NCBI GenBank assembly: GCA_030668875.1
Contig: DAOVER010000007.1
Coordinates: forward strand, 27,645-91,644
DNA from: Candidatus Heimdallarchaeota archaeon
GTDB taxonomy: Archaea; Asgardarchaeota; Heimdallarchaeia; Heimdallarchaeales; Heimdallarchaeaceae
Direction of reading: 5' to 3'
DNA: 64,000 nucleotides
Shown: piece by piece, positions 8,474-17,113 of the stretch
How the letters are laid out: every line of letters starts with the position of its first letter
Numbering within the stretch: position 1 is the stretch's first letter
Notes under the pieces: generated by a model
The model's database searches: none
What the model was told of the DNA's origin: nothing
What the model saw: the letters and a program-made list of their open reading frames with translations, nothing else
Translations under genes and position numbers: made by a program

Positions 8474-9700
8474 ATGGTAATATTTTCAAATCTTAGGGTA
8501 TGGGATATAGAAAAAAGAGAATTTGTGCACCAAGATTTAGATTTTCAAAAAGATGAATCAGCAATAAATTTTTCTAACACTGAAATAGATGCATCTGAAT
8601 TAATAGCTCTCCCTCCTTTGGTTGATATACATGTTCATTTTCGTGAACCAGGCTATGAGCATAAGGAAAACATCCTTTCTGGAGCAAAAGCGGCACTCTC
8701 TAGCGGAATTTTCACTGTTCTAGATATGCCAAATACAAACCCTATTACAGATTCAGTAAACACAATTTTGCAGAAAAAAGAATTAGCAGAAAAACAACAT
8801 TATGTGAAATTACTTGTTGCTTCGGCTTTAACAGAAAGAAATTATAATGAATTGGATGAGATTAATGTTCATGCAGATGCGTATAAGGTGTTTATGTCAG
8901 AATCCTTCGGTAATCTTTCTGTTAGCTATGAGACAATTGAAAATAGTTTAGCAAAATTGGAAAGTATTGAATCGAGTAAACCGATTTTCTTCCATGCTGA
9001 AGACCCTAAAATTCTTGAGAATAGCAAATCATATAGTAGTCATAATAAAAGAAGACCTCCTGAAGCAGAAGCCATTGCAATTCAGCAAGTGCTATCTTGG
9101 GCTCTTGATTTTCCTAAATTGAAATTCCATATAACTCATATTAGTAGCGGTTTATCATTGAGAATTTTAGAACTGTCTAAACATGAAAACGTAACTTTGG
9201 ATACTTGCCCTAGATACATTTACTTTGACCAAACCTCAGAGCTTGAAGACAAATTGAAGCAAGTTAATCCCCCTCTTAGAAACCGTATCGATAGTGATCT
9301 ACTTCTGAAATCATTAGCTACAGGTCTTATAGATATGGTGTGTTCAGATCATTCTCCACATACACTCGAAGAAAAGCTGGAGAAATCTATCAGTGGAATG
9401 CCAGGTGTTCAGGAACTTGTTCCATCAACACTTTCATTGATAAATAAAGGGGAAATTGAATGGGATAGAGCAATAGAAGCTCTGTATACCTTTCCTTCTT
9501 CATTACTCAATCTCCCGAAAATAGAGCTAAATCAAAATATGATTATTTTGAACATGTCTGATCCGATAGAAATAACTAAAAACTGGGTGAAATCAAAGGC
9601 TAAATGGTCTCCATTTGAGAAACAGCTGTTTGTTGGTCAGATGTTTTATGCTGTTAAAGAAGGTAAAATAGTATTCGAGAATGAGAACTATATTAACTAA
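8474..9700 (+). CDS. pyrC: Dihydroorotase (type I)
   Basis: Cyclises carbamoyl aspartate to dihydroorotate. Metal ligands are visible: H53 and H55 in DIHVHFREPG, the histidine of FFHAEDP, the second histidine of HITHISS and the aspartate of DMVCSDHSPH. A lysine (AYKVFMSE) may take the place of the carbamylated bridging lysine. 408 residues is a normal type I length. It is the third gene of the pyrD-pyrK-pyrC run, with only 3 bp separating it from pyrK. Confidence 0.92.
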   Translation: MVIFSNLRVWDIEKREFVHQDLDFQKDESAINFSNTEIDASELIALPPLVDIHVHFREPGYEHKENILSGAKAALSSGIFTVLDMPNTNPITDSVNTILQKKELAEKQHYVKLLVASALTERNYNELDEINVHADAYKVFMSESFGNLSVSYETIENSLAKLESIESSKPIFFHAEDPKILENSKSYSSHNKRRPPEAEAIAIQQVLSWALDFPKLKFHITHISSGLSLRILELSKHENVTLDTCPRYIYFDQTSELEDKLKQVNPPLRNRIDSDLLLKSLATGLIDMVCSDHSPHTLEEKLEKSISGMPGVQELVPSTLSLINKGEIEWDRAIEALYTFPSSLLNLPKIELNQNMIILNMSDPIEITKNWVKSKAKWSPFEKQLFVGQMFYAVKEGKIVFENENYIN

Positions 9701-9758
9701 AATAGTACTTCTAGAGTTCAAAAACAATAATTAAAAATGGTTGATTATTTCTATACTT

Positions 9759-10544
9759 ATGAGTGTTAGAGCGCCTGTTTTTGTTAAAAAGTATGAGGAA
9801 GTAGCTAAGAAGAAGAATAGTATTCTTAGTGTTGGTTTGGATCCAGCAATACCTCGTCAAAGAGATAAGAATGTGATACCTACAGAGGAAAGAGTAAGCT
9901 TTATGGAGAATATTATCGATCTGGTTTCTCCATATACAAGTGTAATCAAGATAAATCGTCAATATACCTTAGGATTAACCATTGATGATATTCGTACAAT
10001 TAACAGGCAAATACATTCAAAGAAAATGCTCTCCATGTCTGACCACAAACTAGGCGACATAGGTTCTTCTAACGAATCAGCTATATTCTGGTTTAAAGAG
10101 GAAGAATTTGATGCCTTTACATTTAATCCCTATAGTGGTAATGTGCTTGAAACAACAGAAATGGCTCATAAACTTGACTTAGGTATCATAGTGCTTACTT
10201 TGATGTCAAACCCACAAGCGATCCTACAAAAACACGCAAACGTGCAAGGAAAACCCCTGTTTCAGCATATCGCCAGTTTATGTAAAGAAGCTAATTCAGA
10301 TGGATGCGTTATAGGTGCAACAGCTCATGTTGAACCATCTGATATATTAGAAATTAAGCGAATTGTTGGTGATAATACTATAGCACTAGCACCTGGTGTG
10401 GGTGCTCAAGGTGGGAGTGCTGATACGCTTCTTAAGAGCTTTAAGACAAAAACTATGGTTAATGTAAGTAGAGGAGTAATCTATTCTCAGTCTCCAGGAG
10501 AAAAAGCGAAAGAAATACAAGAAAAGCTTAATGGGCTTTTGTGA
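9759..10544 (+). CDS. pyrF: Orotidine 5'-phosphate decarboxylase, canonical copy
   Basis: Final step of UMP synthesis (OMP to UMP plus CO2). Substrate residues are complete: VGLDPA at strand 1, the lysine of SVIKINRQ, the DHKLGD form of the D-x-K-x-x-D catalytic set, the phosphate-binding APGVGAQGG loop and the arginine of SRGVIYS. The opening SVGLDPA resembles the bacterial type 2 group more than the usual archaeal ALD form (inference). ATG 9759 is chosen because the conserved region starts just after it; an in-frame TTG lies at 9741. It follows pyrC by 58 bp. Compare with the altered paralogue at 26247. Confidence 0.9.
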   Translation: MSVRAPVFVKKYEEVAKKKNSILSVGLDPAIPRQRDKNVIPTEERVSFMENIIDLVSPYTSVIKINRQYTLGLTIDDIRTINRQIHSKKMLSMSDHKLGDIGSSNESAIFWFKEEEFDAFTFNPYSGNVLETTEMAHKLDLGIIVLTLMSNPQAILQKHANVQGKPLFQHIASLCKEANSDGCVIGATAHVEPSDILEIKRIVGDNTIALAPGVGAQGGSADTLLKSFKTKTMVNVSRGVIYSQSPGEKAKEIQEKLNGLL

Positions 10545-10566
10545 GCTTGAAAATTTCCTTTTCCCT

Positions 10567-11166
10567 TTACAAATTATTTTCTATTAATTTCTTGTCTTGT
10601 TCCGAAATATATTCTTCATCTATTTCCAAGCATAATTTGAATATTTCATTTATCGTAATAAAAGAATGAAGTTTTATATTTAGATTTTCTAATTCTTCCA
10701 ATTTACTTTGACTTCGATCGATAAGTACGATCATATTATCGACTACAAAACCATTATCTCTTAATGCTAATATTCCAGGTATTTTACTACTACCTGTAGT
10801 AATTAGATCATCTATGAGTACAACTCTTGATGCAGATGGAATACTTCCTTCAATTATTTTTTTCAATCCGTGTTCTTTCATTTGAGGTCTAACAATAATT
10901 GAGGGGATACCTAACTTGTATCCAGCAACTGCAGAAAAAGGAATACCAGCTACTGCAACTCCAGCTAATGCATCAACCCCATGAATCTTCTTGATCATAT
11001 CTATATAACAGTCAATGACGAATTCGAAAGTTTCTGGGTAGGAAGAAATCAATCTTAAATCAACATAAAACCAAGACTTCTTTCCAGATTTAAGTGTGAA
11101 ATCTCCATATTTCAAAATCTTATTTTTCAAGAGATGTTCAGTTAGCTCTCTTTTCTTTACGTCCAT
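10567..11166 (-). CDS. pyrE: Orotate phosphoribosyltransferase
   Basis: Joins orotate to PRPP giving OMP. The type I PRTase PRPP loop is intact (VVLIDDLITTGSS), with the usual upstream FTLKSGKKSWFYVD orotate-binding strand, the GVAVAGIPFS segment and the RPQMKEHG flexible loop. 199 residues is normal. It is the last gene of a minus-strand unit purP-guaA-pyrE with 12-bp spacers, so pyrimidine and purine enzymes share a transcript here. Confidence 0.93.
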   Translation of the reverse strand: MDVKKRELTEHLLKNKILKYGDFTLKSGKKSWFYVDLRLISSYPETFEFVIDCYIDMIKKIHGVDALAGVAVAGIPFSAVAGYKLGIPSIIVRPQMKEHGLKKIIEGSIPSASRVVLIDDLITTGSSKIPGILALRDNGFVVDNMIVLIDRSQSKLEELENLNIKLHSFITINEIFKLCLEIDEEYISEQDKKLIENNL

Positions 11167-11178
11167 TATTTACGCCCT

Positions 11179-12696
11179 TCATTCATATTCTATCGTGCCC
11201 GGAGGTTTAGATGTAATATCATATAGAACTCTATTGATACCCGGAACTTTGTTTATAAGCTGATTTGATATTTCTTCTAACACTTCATAAGGTAATTTGC
11301 TCCAATCAGCTGTCATTGCGTCAAGTGATTCAACTGCTCGAACAGTTAGCATATATTCATATGTTCTTTTATCTCCCATAACGCCAACTGATTTTATAGG
11401 TATGAGCGCAGGAAACACTTGCCAAAGGGAATCATATAGTCCATTTTCCTCAATGATTTGATGAACTACCACGTCTGCTTTCTTTAAAATTTCAAGACGA
11501 TCTTTTGTGATGTCACCTAAAATTCTAATGGCTAACCCTGGCCCAGGGAAAGGATGACGATTAATGAATTTCATGGGTATATCCAGCATCCTACCTATTT
11601 TTCTAACTTCATCCTTATAGAGATCATTAAGTGGTTCTATAATCTTAAGAGACATTTTTTCAGGAAGACCACCAACATTATGGTGTGATTTGATAACATT
11701 TGCATGCTGGCTAGGTTGAGCACTCTCAATTCTATCTGGATAAATGGTACCCTGTCCGAGGAAATCGAAACTTCCTATTTTAGTAGCATTTTCCTCAAAA
11801 ACTTCTATAAACAGTTTACCTATTATTTTGCGTTTCTTCTCAGGATCTATAACTCCCTCAAGAGCTTTTACAAATCTCTCTTCCTCGTTCACGACAACGA
11901 AATTTCCTACACCTAAATCAGAGAAGATTGTCTTGACTTCTTCTGTGTCATAATCTCTCATTAATCCAGTATCAACATAAATGAAGTGAGAATCAATGTC
12001 TGCTCTAGAAAGCATAACTGCCGCTACGGTGCTATCGACACCGCCACTCACTCCCATAATTACTTTCTTTTCTCCCACAGTTGCTTTAATTTCATCTAGT
12101 TTTTCTTCTACCCATCCTTCCAATTTCCATTCCCTTTTACAATTAACTATTTTTAGAAAATTATCTAGAACTTTTGTACCATTAGTTGTATGAACAACTT
12201 CAGGATGAAATTGAACTCCAAAGATTTTCCTTTCGAGATTTTGATAAGCAGCTATATCACAGATATCTGTACTTCCTATAGTTTCAAAACCTTCAGGTAA
12301 GATTTTAACTTCATCAAAGTGCGACATCCAAGCTCTCTCTTCTTCCTCTAATCCCTCAAAGAGAGCTGATAATAGATTGAGTTTAACCATTTTTCTTCCA
12401 TATTCTCTCTCCTTCCCAAGGTTTACATCTCCTCCCAATGATTGAGCAATCATTTGATGACCATAACATATGCCCAAAACTGGAACGCTTACCTTATTAA
12501 AAAAATTATTTGGTAATTTGGGTGATTCTTCCCTGTATACATCACCTGGACCACCAGATAGAATAAATCCATTATATTCCTCTGTAGGTTCATAGATTAT
12601 TTCTGCATAAACTCCTAGATCACGTACCCTTCTAGCAATCAGATGACAGTATTGTCCACCAAAGTCAAAGATACCAATTTTATCCATATCCTTCAT
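11179..12696 (-). CDS. guaA: GMP synthase, fused glutaminase and synthetase
   Basis: Converts XMP to GMP using glutamine and ATP. The N-terminal class I amidotransferase has nucleophile C77 in LGICYGHQ and the His/Glu pair in GVQFHPEV. The ATP pyrophosphatase domain starts with the P-loop SGGVDST, and the C-terminal dimerisation domain ends PGTIEYE as in most family members. Many euryarchaea make the two halves as separate proteins; here they are one 505-residue chain, as in bacteria and eukaryotes. ATG 12696 is used; a second ATG three codons on is equally possible. Confidence 0.94.
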   Translation of the reverse strand: MKDMDKIGIFDFGGQYCHLIARRVRDLGVYAEIIYEPTEEYNGFILSGGPGDVYREESPKLPNNFFNKVSVPVLGICYGHQMIAQSLGGDVNLGKEREYGRKMVKLNLLSALFEGLEEEERAWMSHFDEVKILPEGFETIGSTDICDIAAYQNLERKIFGVQFHPEVVHTTNGTKVLDNFLKIVNCKREWKLEGWVEEKLDEIKATVGEKKVIMGVSGGVDSTVAAVMLSRADIDSHFIYVDTGLMRDYDTEEVKTIFSDLGVGNFVVVNEEERFVKALEGVIDPEKKRKIIGKLFIEVFEENATKIGSFDFLGQGTIYPDRIESAQPSQHANVIKSHHNVGGLPEKMSLKIIEPLNDLYKDEVRKIGRMLDIPMKFINRHPFPGPGLAIRILGDITKDRLEILKKADVVVHQIIEENGLYDSLWQVFPALIPIKSVGVMGDKRTYEYMLTVRAVESLDAMTADWSKLPYEVLEEISNQLINKVPGINRVLYDITSKPPGTIEYE

Positions 12697-12708
12697 GTCC
12701 TAAATCAT

Positions 12709-13713
12709 TTAAGTTAAGAGTTCCTTTAATCTTCTTTGGCCCATTGCTTGCTTTATCTCTCTACATATTCTTCGAGCCATACTCATGTCCTCATCAAATA
12801 GAAAACGTGAATAAGGTGAACCGTTAACATAGAGAGTTGTGCCAGCTACTATCCTACTTGTAAATTCAAAAGCCACAATTTCCTCTGAAGTAATTGCCAA
12901 TTCTATGCAGAAAGGACCTAATAAGCCAGGAGGGAACAATTTTGCAGCTGCTTCCATTAATCTATCTCCACAATCAAGTAGTTCTGGGACTAATGATTCT
13001 CTTGCAATAAGAGGTTGGTTGCCAACTACTTTATAGCTGGGTTTTATTTTGAAATTATTTTGAGATAATCTACCTAAAGCATCCGCATTTGTTTCGTATC
13101 TCCTATCGATTCCAAGCATTTCTACTCTATTATGAATGACAGAATGGAAATAATGAGGATACATTGTAACACCTGTGATATATTCTTGAATTTGTGCTGA
13201 TTTGGCAGCATCTTCAGAGATTGAATCTGTTGAAAGTAGTTCAGCTATTTGTTGTTCATATTCAGAGTGAGAGGAACATAGGAAATAGCCTAGTCCTCCT
13301 TTTGCACCAGGAAACTTAACAATTGATAACCTATCAATTTTATCTGAACTATATGTCTTTGGAGTTCTGATATTGGCTTCTTTTAACAACTGATGATTTT
13401 TGTCTCTTACCATCTCCCAGTGCATTCCTTCTTTATTGCCAAAGACAGGAATCTGAATATCAAGAGCTCTTTTTCCAAGAGTTGCAATGAGAGTTCCATG
13501 AGGCACAAAAATTTCATTCAAATCAGGTTCTTGAGTTAGTAAATCATCATAAGAACCAAGCGTTACAATTTCTTGTGCTACAGGATATCTTTTGTACAGA
13601 TCTTCTTTCCCTTTAATACAATAGACCTTTGTATTGAACCCTTCTTGTTTAGCTCCATACAGAATTTGAAGGGCAGAATGACTGCCAATTGTTGAGATTA
13701 TCAATATACTCAA
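12709..13713 (-). CDS. purP: PurP-type formate-AICAR ligase (paralogue 1)
   Basis: ATP-grasp enzyme of the family that formylates AICAR to FAICAR with free formate. Features are the N-terminal STIGSHSALQILYGAK segment, the ATP-grasp strand VKFPGAKGGLGYF, GVTMYPHYFHS, LGIDRRYE and the C-terminal SRIVAGTTLYVNGSPYS with MSMARRICREIK. These last motifs fit the catalytically characterised archaeal PurP group, so this is the better candidate for FAICAR synthase. It heads the purP-guaA-pyrE unit. A second copy lies 214 bp away. Confidence 0.88.
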   Translation of the reverse strand: MSILIISTIGSHSALQILYGAKQEGFNTKVYCIKGKEDLYKRYPVAQEIVTLGSYDDLLTQEPDLNEIFVPHGTLIATLGKRALDIQIPVFGNKEGMHWEMVRDKNHQLLKEANIRTPKTYSSDKIDRLSIVKFPGAKGGLGYFLCSSHSEYEQQIAELLSTDSISEDAAKSAQIQEYITGVTMYPHYFHSVIHNRVEMLGIDRRYETNADALGRLSQNNFKIKPSYKVVGNQPLIARESLVPELLDCGDRLMEAAAKLFPPGLLGPFCIELAITSEEIVAFEFTSRIVAGTTLYVNGSPYSRFLFDEDMSMARRICREIKQAMGQRRLKELLT

Positions 13714-13927
13714 GGAAACGCGAAAGAAATTGCTTTTTAATTTTTTAGTTTAGTGTATATTTTAAGTTGCTTCGATTTGGCGTGAAATTGAGTTGGAATG
13801 AAGTTTAACGTGAGAATAACTATTTAGTTCATGCAACTGATGTTTGCAAAACTATGTAAAACATGCTTATTCTTGCTTAACTTCAGATAAAGTCAACATA
13901 GATTTTATTTAAGTCATGTTGATTTTT
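13714..13927. other. Intergenic region between the two purP genes
   Basis: AT-rich. It should hold the minus-strand promoter of purP-guaA-pyrE close to 13740-13760 (an AAATTAAAAAG-like box on that strand) and the end of the purP2 transcript. No RNA gene or repeat is apparent. Confidence 0.35.
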
Positions 13928-15010
13928 CTATGTTAGGATGTATTCTAATCTACTATATTCTATTGCCTCTTTTATCTCCATGCTCACTCTTTTACCTGCA
14001 GAAGTTGGTTGTCCCCAATATACTGCAGAATATTGACTACCAATTCCCATAAAGCTATTTGTTCCTCCACCCATTCTTGTGGATACATCAAAGACGATAA
14101 ATTCATAATCTTTAGTAATCATCGTTTGCAAGGCAAAAGGTCCTATCATCCCTGGAGGATAAAGATGTTTTGTAGCATCAACAAAATAGTCACCCATGGG
14201 ATAAACTTTTCTTAACATTGATTCTCTTAAGGTAACTGCATAGTTTCCAATCTCTTTCATTTCTTCATCAAAACCCATCTTGATTTGTTGATTAGCAGGT
14301 AATCTGACAATTCCATCTAGGTCAGTAACAAATCTTCTATCTATACCTAATAATTCTGTTCTTTTGAATAATGGTGAATAGAAGAAGTTAAAGTTGAAAG
14401 TAACTCCAGAGATGAATTCTTCAATAGATGCCTTGTGCAAATCTTTCTCAAGAATTGATCCATTTTCTATTCGCTTTTCTAGTTCTTCCTCAAAATCCTC
14501 ACGATTCTTAGCCACAAAGAACCCTCTCTCTACTCTCTGTTTTGCATGATGAATTTTACATATGACTGGTCCATCGATTTCTTTAGCATTCTTGTAAACT
14601 TTTGGGTATCGAATATTAGCTTCTTCAAGTATTCTATAGTAGTTGTGATATCCTGTTCTCTCTTCAGTCTTTAATAACTCCCGACTACCAAAAATAGGCA
14701 CTCTGAATTCTCTTTCTATTCTATTAAACCCACAATAAACAACAAAAGATCTGTTAGGAATAAAAATGCAATTCTTCTCGATCAACTGCTCTTGAATGTC
14801 AAATATATCTGAAAAATTGTCTACTACGATCATGTCATCAATAATTCTATTATATCTTGTGTAGGGTTCTTCTCTCCCCTTTTCGACAATAACAACAGTT
14901 TTGAATCCAACTCGTTTTGCTCCATCTAGAACATCTAAAGCTGAATGCGAACCTATAACTCCAATAGTTATATCTTCTTGATTGTAACTCTCTAATACCT
15001 CTGTAATCAT
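13928..15010 (-). CDS. PurP-type ATP-grasp ligase (paralogue 2)
   Basis: 360 residues and clearly homologous to the neighbouring PurP: GVIGSHSALDVLDGAK, GVTFNFNFFYSP, LGIDRRFV, a YPPGMIGPFALQ segment. It differs at the nucleotide-binding loop (CKIHHAKQRVERGFF in place of VKFPGAKGGLGYF) and at the C-terminus (STRMGGGTNSFMG in place of SRIVAGTTLYVNG). Archaeal genomes often carry two PurP types, and the second type has no firmly assigned reaction. The differences suggest a distinct substrate or a subunit role. It is co-transcribed behind the HTH-PRTase regulator (17-bp gap). Confidence 0.82.
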   Translation of the reverse strand: MITEVLESYNQEDITIGVIGSHSALDVLDGAKRVGFKTVVIVEKGREEPYTRYNRIIDDMIVVDNFSDIFDIQEQLIEKNCIFIPNRSFVVYCGFNRIEREFRVPIFGSRELLKTEERTGYHNYYRILEEANIRYPKVYKNAKEIDGPVICKIHHAKQRVERGFFVAKNREDFEEELEKRIENGSILEKDLHKASIEEFISGVTFNFNFFYSPLFKRTELLGIDRRFVTDLDGIVRLPANQQIKMGFDEEMKEIGNYAVTLRESMLRKVYPMGDYFVDATKHLYPPGMIGPFALQTMITKDYEFIVFDVSTRMGGGTNSFMGIGSQYSAVYWGQPTSAGKRVSMEIKEAIEYSRLEYILT

Positions 15011-15027
15011 TTTATCACCTAATTTAG

Positions 15028-15807
15028 TTAAGTGTCCTCTGGATAAGATTTTAGTACCTTGAATGGAATTCTATTGAGTTCTGTTATCTTTCCCCAGTGC
15101 TTGCCAACGCCAGCAAGGATTATTACTTTGATTGGAACGCCACTTGAACGACGAACAAGTTCAACTAATGCTTTTTGAGTTGATCCTGATCTAATTACAT
15201 CATCAACAATCAATACTCGTTCATCATGTTTAATGAATTTTTCAGGAAGATAAATTGTTTCAACTCTTCCAGAAGTCATAGATTGAATGTCCTCAGCAAT
15301 ACATTCAGTTGTTCCCAAAGGTTTTTTCCTACGAGCATATACACAATCTATGTTGAGTAAATGTGCTAACGTCAGTGCAACAGGTATTCCATCCACTTCA
15401 GCTGTTATTATCTTATCCACATCTCTTGGGATAATGCCTTGTTGAATGGCTAAAAATAGAATAGCTTTCAGTGTTTTTGAATCATTCAGCAAGTATGTAT
15501 TATTTACAGCTGTATTGCCAAAACTATCTGTCCATTCATGAATATGACTGCCAATTAGACTTTTAATTGTTAAACCTAGATCTTTATTTCCTATCAAAAC
15601 CTTGAGAATTTCACTTTTCAATTTTGATTTAGGCAAAGCTTTCCCATTAATATATCGTGATAGATTAGCAATAGAAACTTCAACATCTGATTTTGCTAAA
15701 TAATCTTTCATAGATTCCAATGTTTCAAACCCTTTGAAAGCCATTTTTAGAAGGTTAAGAGTCATCAACTTTTCTTGAGCATCAATATAACTTTCTGCTG
15801 AACTCAT
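15028..15807 (-). CDS. HTH-PRTase transcriptional regulator (GfcR/PurR-like)
   Basis: Probable nucleotide-sensing regulator of 259 residues. About residues 25-70 form a helix-turn-helix (SIANLSRYINGKALPKSKLK), and the C-terminal half is a type I phosphoribosyltransferase fold whose PRPP loop is kept (VLIVDDVIRSGST). Archaeal proteins of this layout are often misnamed PyrE-like; characterised relatives use the PRTase domain as a ligand sensor. Its placement, divergent from purC/S and upstream of purP2, makes purine genes the likely targets (inference). The 296-bp divergent region holds a candidate operator at 15925-15934. Confidence 0.82.
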   Translation of the reverse strand: MSSAESYIDAQEKLMTLNLLKMAFKGFETLESMKDYLAKSDVEVSIANLSRYINGKALPKSKLKSEILKVLIGNKDLGLTIKSLIGSHIHEWTDSFGNTAVNNTYLLNDSKTLKAILFLAIQQGIIPRDVDKIITAEVDGIPVALTLAHLLNIDCVYARRKKPLGTTECIAEDIQSMTSGRVETIYLPEKFIKHDERVLIVDDVIRSGSTQKALVELVRRSSGVPIKVIILAGVGKHWGKITELNRIPFKVLKSYPEDT

Positions 15808-15901
15808 TGATACAACGAATTTCTTTTCAAGTAATATATTTTTGGTTGAGCACTAGAATTATGTTAAAACTACAGTAAAACCTCCATGTATTTTTAAGTA
15901 G

Positions 15902-15910
15902 TTTATAAAG
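15902..15910 (+). promoter_or_regulatory. TATA box of the plus-strand purine operon
   Basis: TTTATAAAG is a good archaeal TATA match and would start transcription near 15930-15936, leaving an untranslated leader of roughly 170 nt before the PurC/S start, long for this genome. Confidence 0.45.
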
Positions 15911-15924
15911 ACTAATTTGCATTA

Positions 15925-15934
15925 CATTGCAATG
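15925..15934. promoter_or_regulatory. Candidate operator, perfect palindrome CATTGCAATG
   Basis: A 10-bp perfect palindrome sits at the predicted transcription start, 15 bp after the TATA box. A further GCATT at 15919-15923 repeats the half-site. A repressor bound here would block the purine operon; the divergent HTH-PRTase protein is the obvious candidate (inference). Confidence 0.4.
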
Positions 15935-16103
15935 CGGTCTATTACACAGTCTGCTTACCTCCCACCAGATATTTCTACCACCATATATTCTTCATTTGTT
16001 CTAACACCGTTTAGTAGTAAAATTTATTAATGATGTCCGATTTTGGTTGCAGATACAGACAGCTAACTGTTTGCATTATGGTGTAAAAACGGGGATATTT
16101 GCA

Positions 16104-17105
16104 TTGGTAACTTATTCTGGGAAAGCAAAAGATGTTGTAGTATTGAATGATAAAGAAGTTCAGATTATTTTTCGAGATTCTATATCTGCTTTTGATGGTG
16201 TTAAAAAGGAAGAGTTAGCTGAAAAAGGAATAATTAACTGCCTTACATCTGTAAAACTGTTTGAAATTCTGGATGAGTATGGATTCAACACACATTTCAT
16301 ATCAAAAATAAGTGATTCGAAATTGCTTTGCAAAAAAGTAACAATATTGCCTGTTGAAGTTGTATGCAGAAATATTAGTGCTGGTAGTTTTTGTAGAAGA
16401 TATGGTTTTGAAGAAGGCATTAAATTTAAGCAACCATTAATTGAGTTTTTCGTGAAGGATGATGAACACCATGATCCACTAATAACAGAGTCAGTTGCTG
16501 TTCAAATGAAACTCATTACAGATAATGAAGCTATTTTAATGGAAGCTATTACAAGGGCAGTGAATGAGGTTCTACTAAAGATATTTGATTTAATCTCCCT
16601 ACAACTTGTAGATTTCAAACTTGAATTTGGAAGAACTACTGAAGGTCAATTATTACTTGCCGATGAGATTTCAGCAGATACTATGAGATTATGGGAGAAA
16701 AAAACAGGGGAGAAAAAAGATAAGGATAGGTATAGACAAGAACTTGGAGATGTTATAGTTCATTATAAGGATATTCTGGATCGACTAAATTCAATTCAAA
16801 AGCTTCCGAATTATAAGCCTTTGAGTACAGCTCGAGTGATTATAAAACTAAGAAAGTCTGTTCTTGATCCTGCAGGTGAAGTGACATTTCGTTCTCTTTC
16901 CAGAAAAGGTTTCAAAAGAATTGAGTCAGTGAGGTTGGGTAAAAGTGCAGAGATTGCGTTCAATGCGGTCCCTTCATCTGAATTGCAAACAGAGATAGAA
17001 GAGATTTCAGCAAAGATTCTATCCAATCCTCTTATAGAGGATTTTGATTTAACAATACGACATCATTTAGAAAAAAGTGAAAAAGAACACGTTAAAGAAG
17101 AATAG
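16104..17105 (+). CDS. purC/purS: PurC-PurS fusion: SAICAR synthetase joined to FGAM synthase subunit PurS
   Basis: Residues about 1-228 are SAICAR synthetase: YSGKAKDV, FRDSISAFDGVKKEE, EVVCRNISAGSFCRRYG, DFKLEFGRT and LADEISADTMRLW. After a linker, residues about 241-327 match PurS: ARVIIKLRKSVLDPAGE, with the SRKGFKRIESVRLGK beta-hairpin that normally makes up an 80-residue stand-alone subunit. PurS bridges PurL and PurQ, which are the next two genes, and no separate purS is present. The chosen TTG start at 16104 gives the usual PurC N-terminus and follows a GGGG site; an in-frame TTG at 16047 would add 19 residues. No stop or frameshift separates the two domains. Confidence 0.88.
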   Translation: MVTYSGKAKDVVVLNDKEVQIIFRDSISAFDGVKKEELAEKGIINCLTSVKLFEILDEYGFNTHFISKISDSKLLCKKVTILPVEVVCRNISAGSFCRRYGFEEGIKFKQPLIEFFVKDDEHHDPLITESVAVQMKLITDNEAILMEAITRAVNEVLLKIFDLISLQLVDFKLEFGRTTEGQLLLADEISADTMRLWEKKTGEKKDKDRYRQELGDVIVHYKDILDRLNSIQKLPNYKPLSTARVIIKLRKSVLDPAGEVTFRSLSRKGFKRIESVRLGKSAEIAFNAVPSSELQTEIEEISAKILSNPLIEDFDLTIRHHLEKSEKEHVKEE

Positions 17106-17113
17106 GTGACTAT

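Noticed and set aside
9711..9962. Minus-strand 83-codon frame over the pyrF start
   Set aside because: Antisense of the conserved pyrF 5' region, with a low-complexity composition; a shadow frame.
12709..15010. Possibility that the two purP copies are a recent duplication
   Set aside because: The motif differences are many and systematic, so these are old subtypes and not a fresh tandem copy.
15936..16103. Purine riboswitch in the long leader of the purine operon
   Set aside because: The leader shows no purine-aptamer core, and the structure is AT-rich without matching stems.
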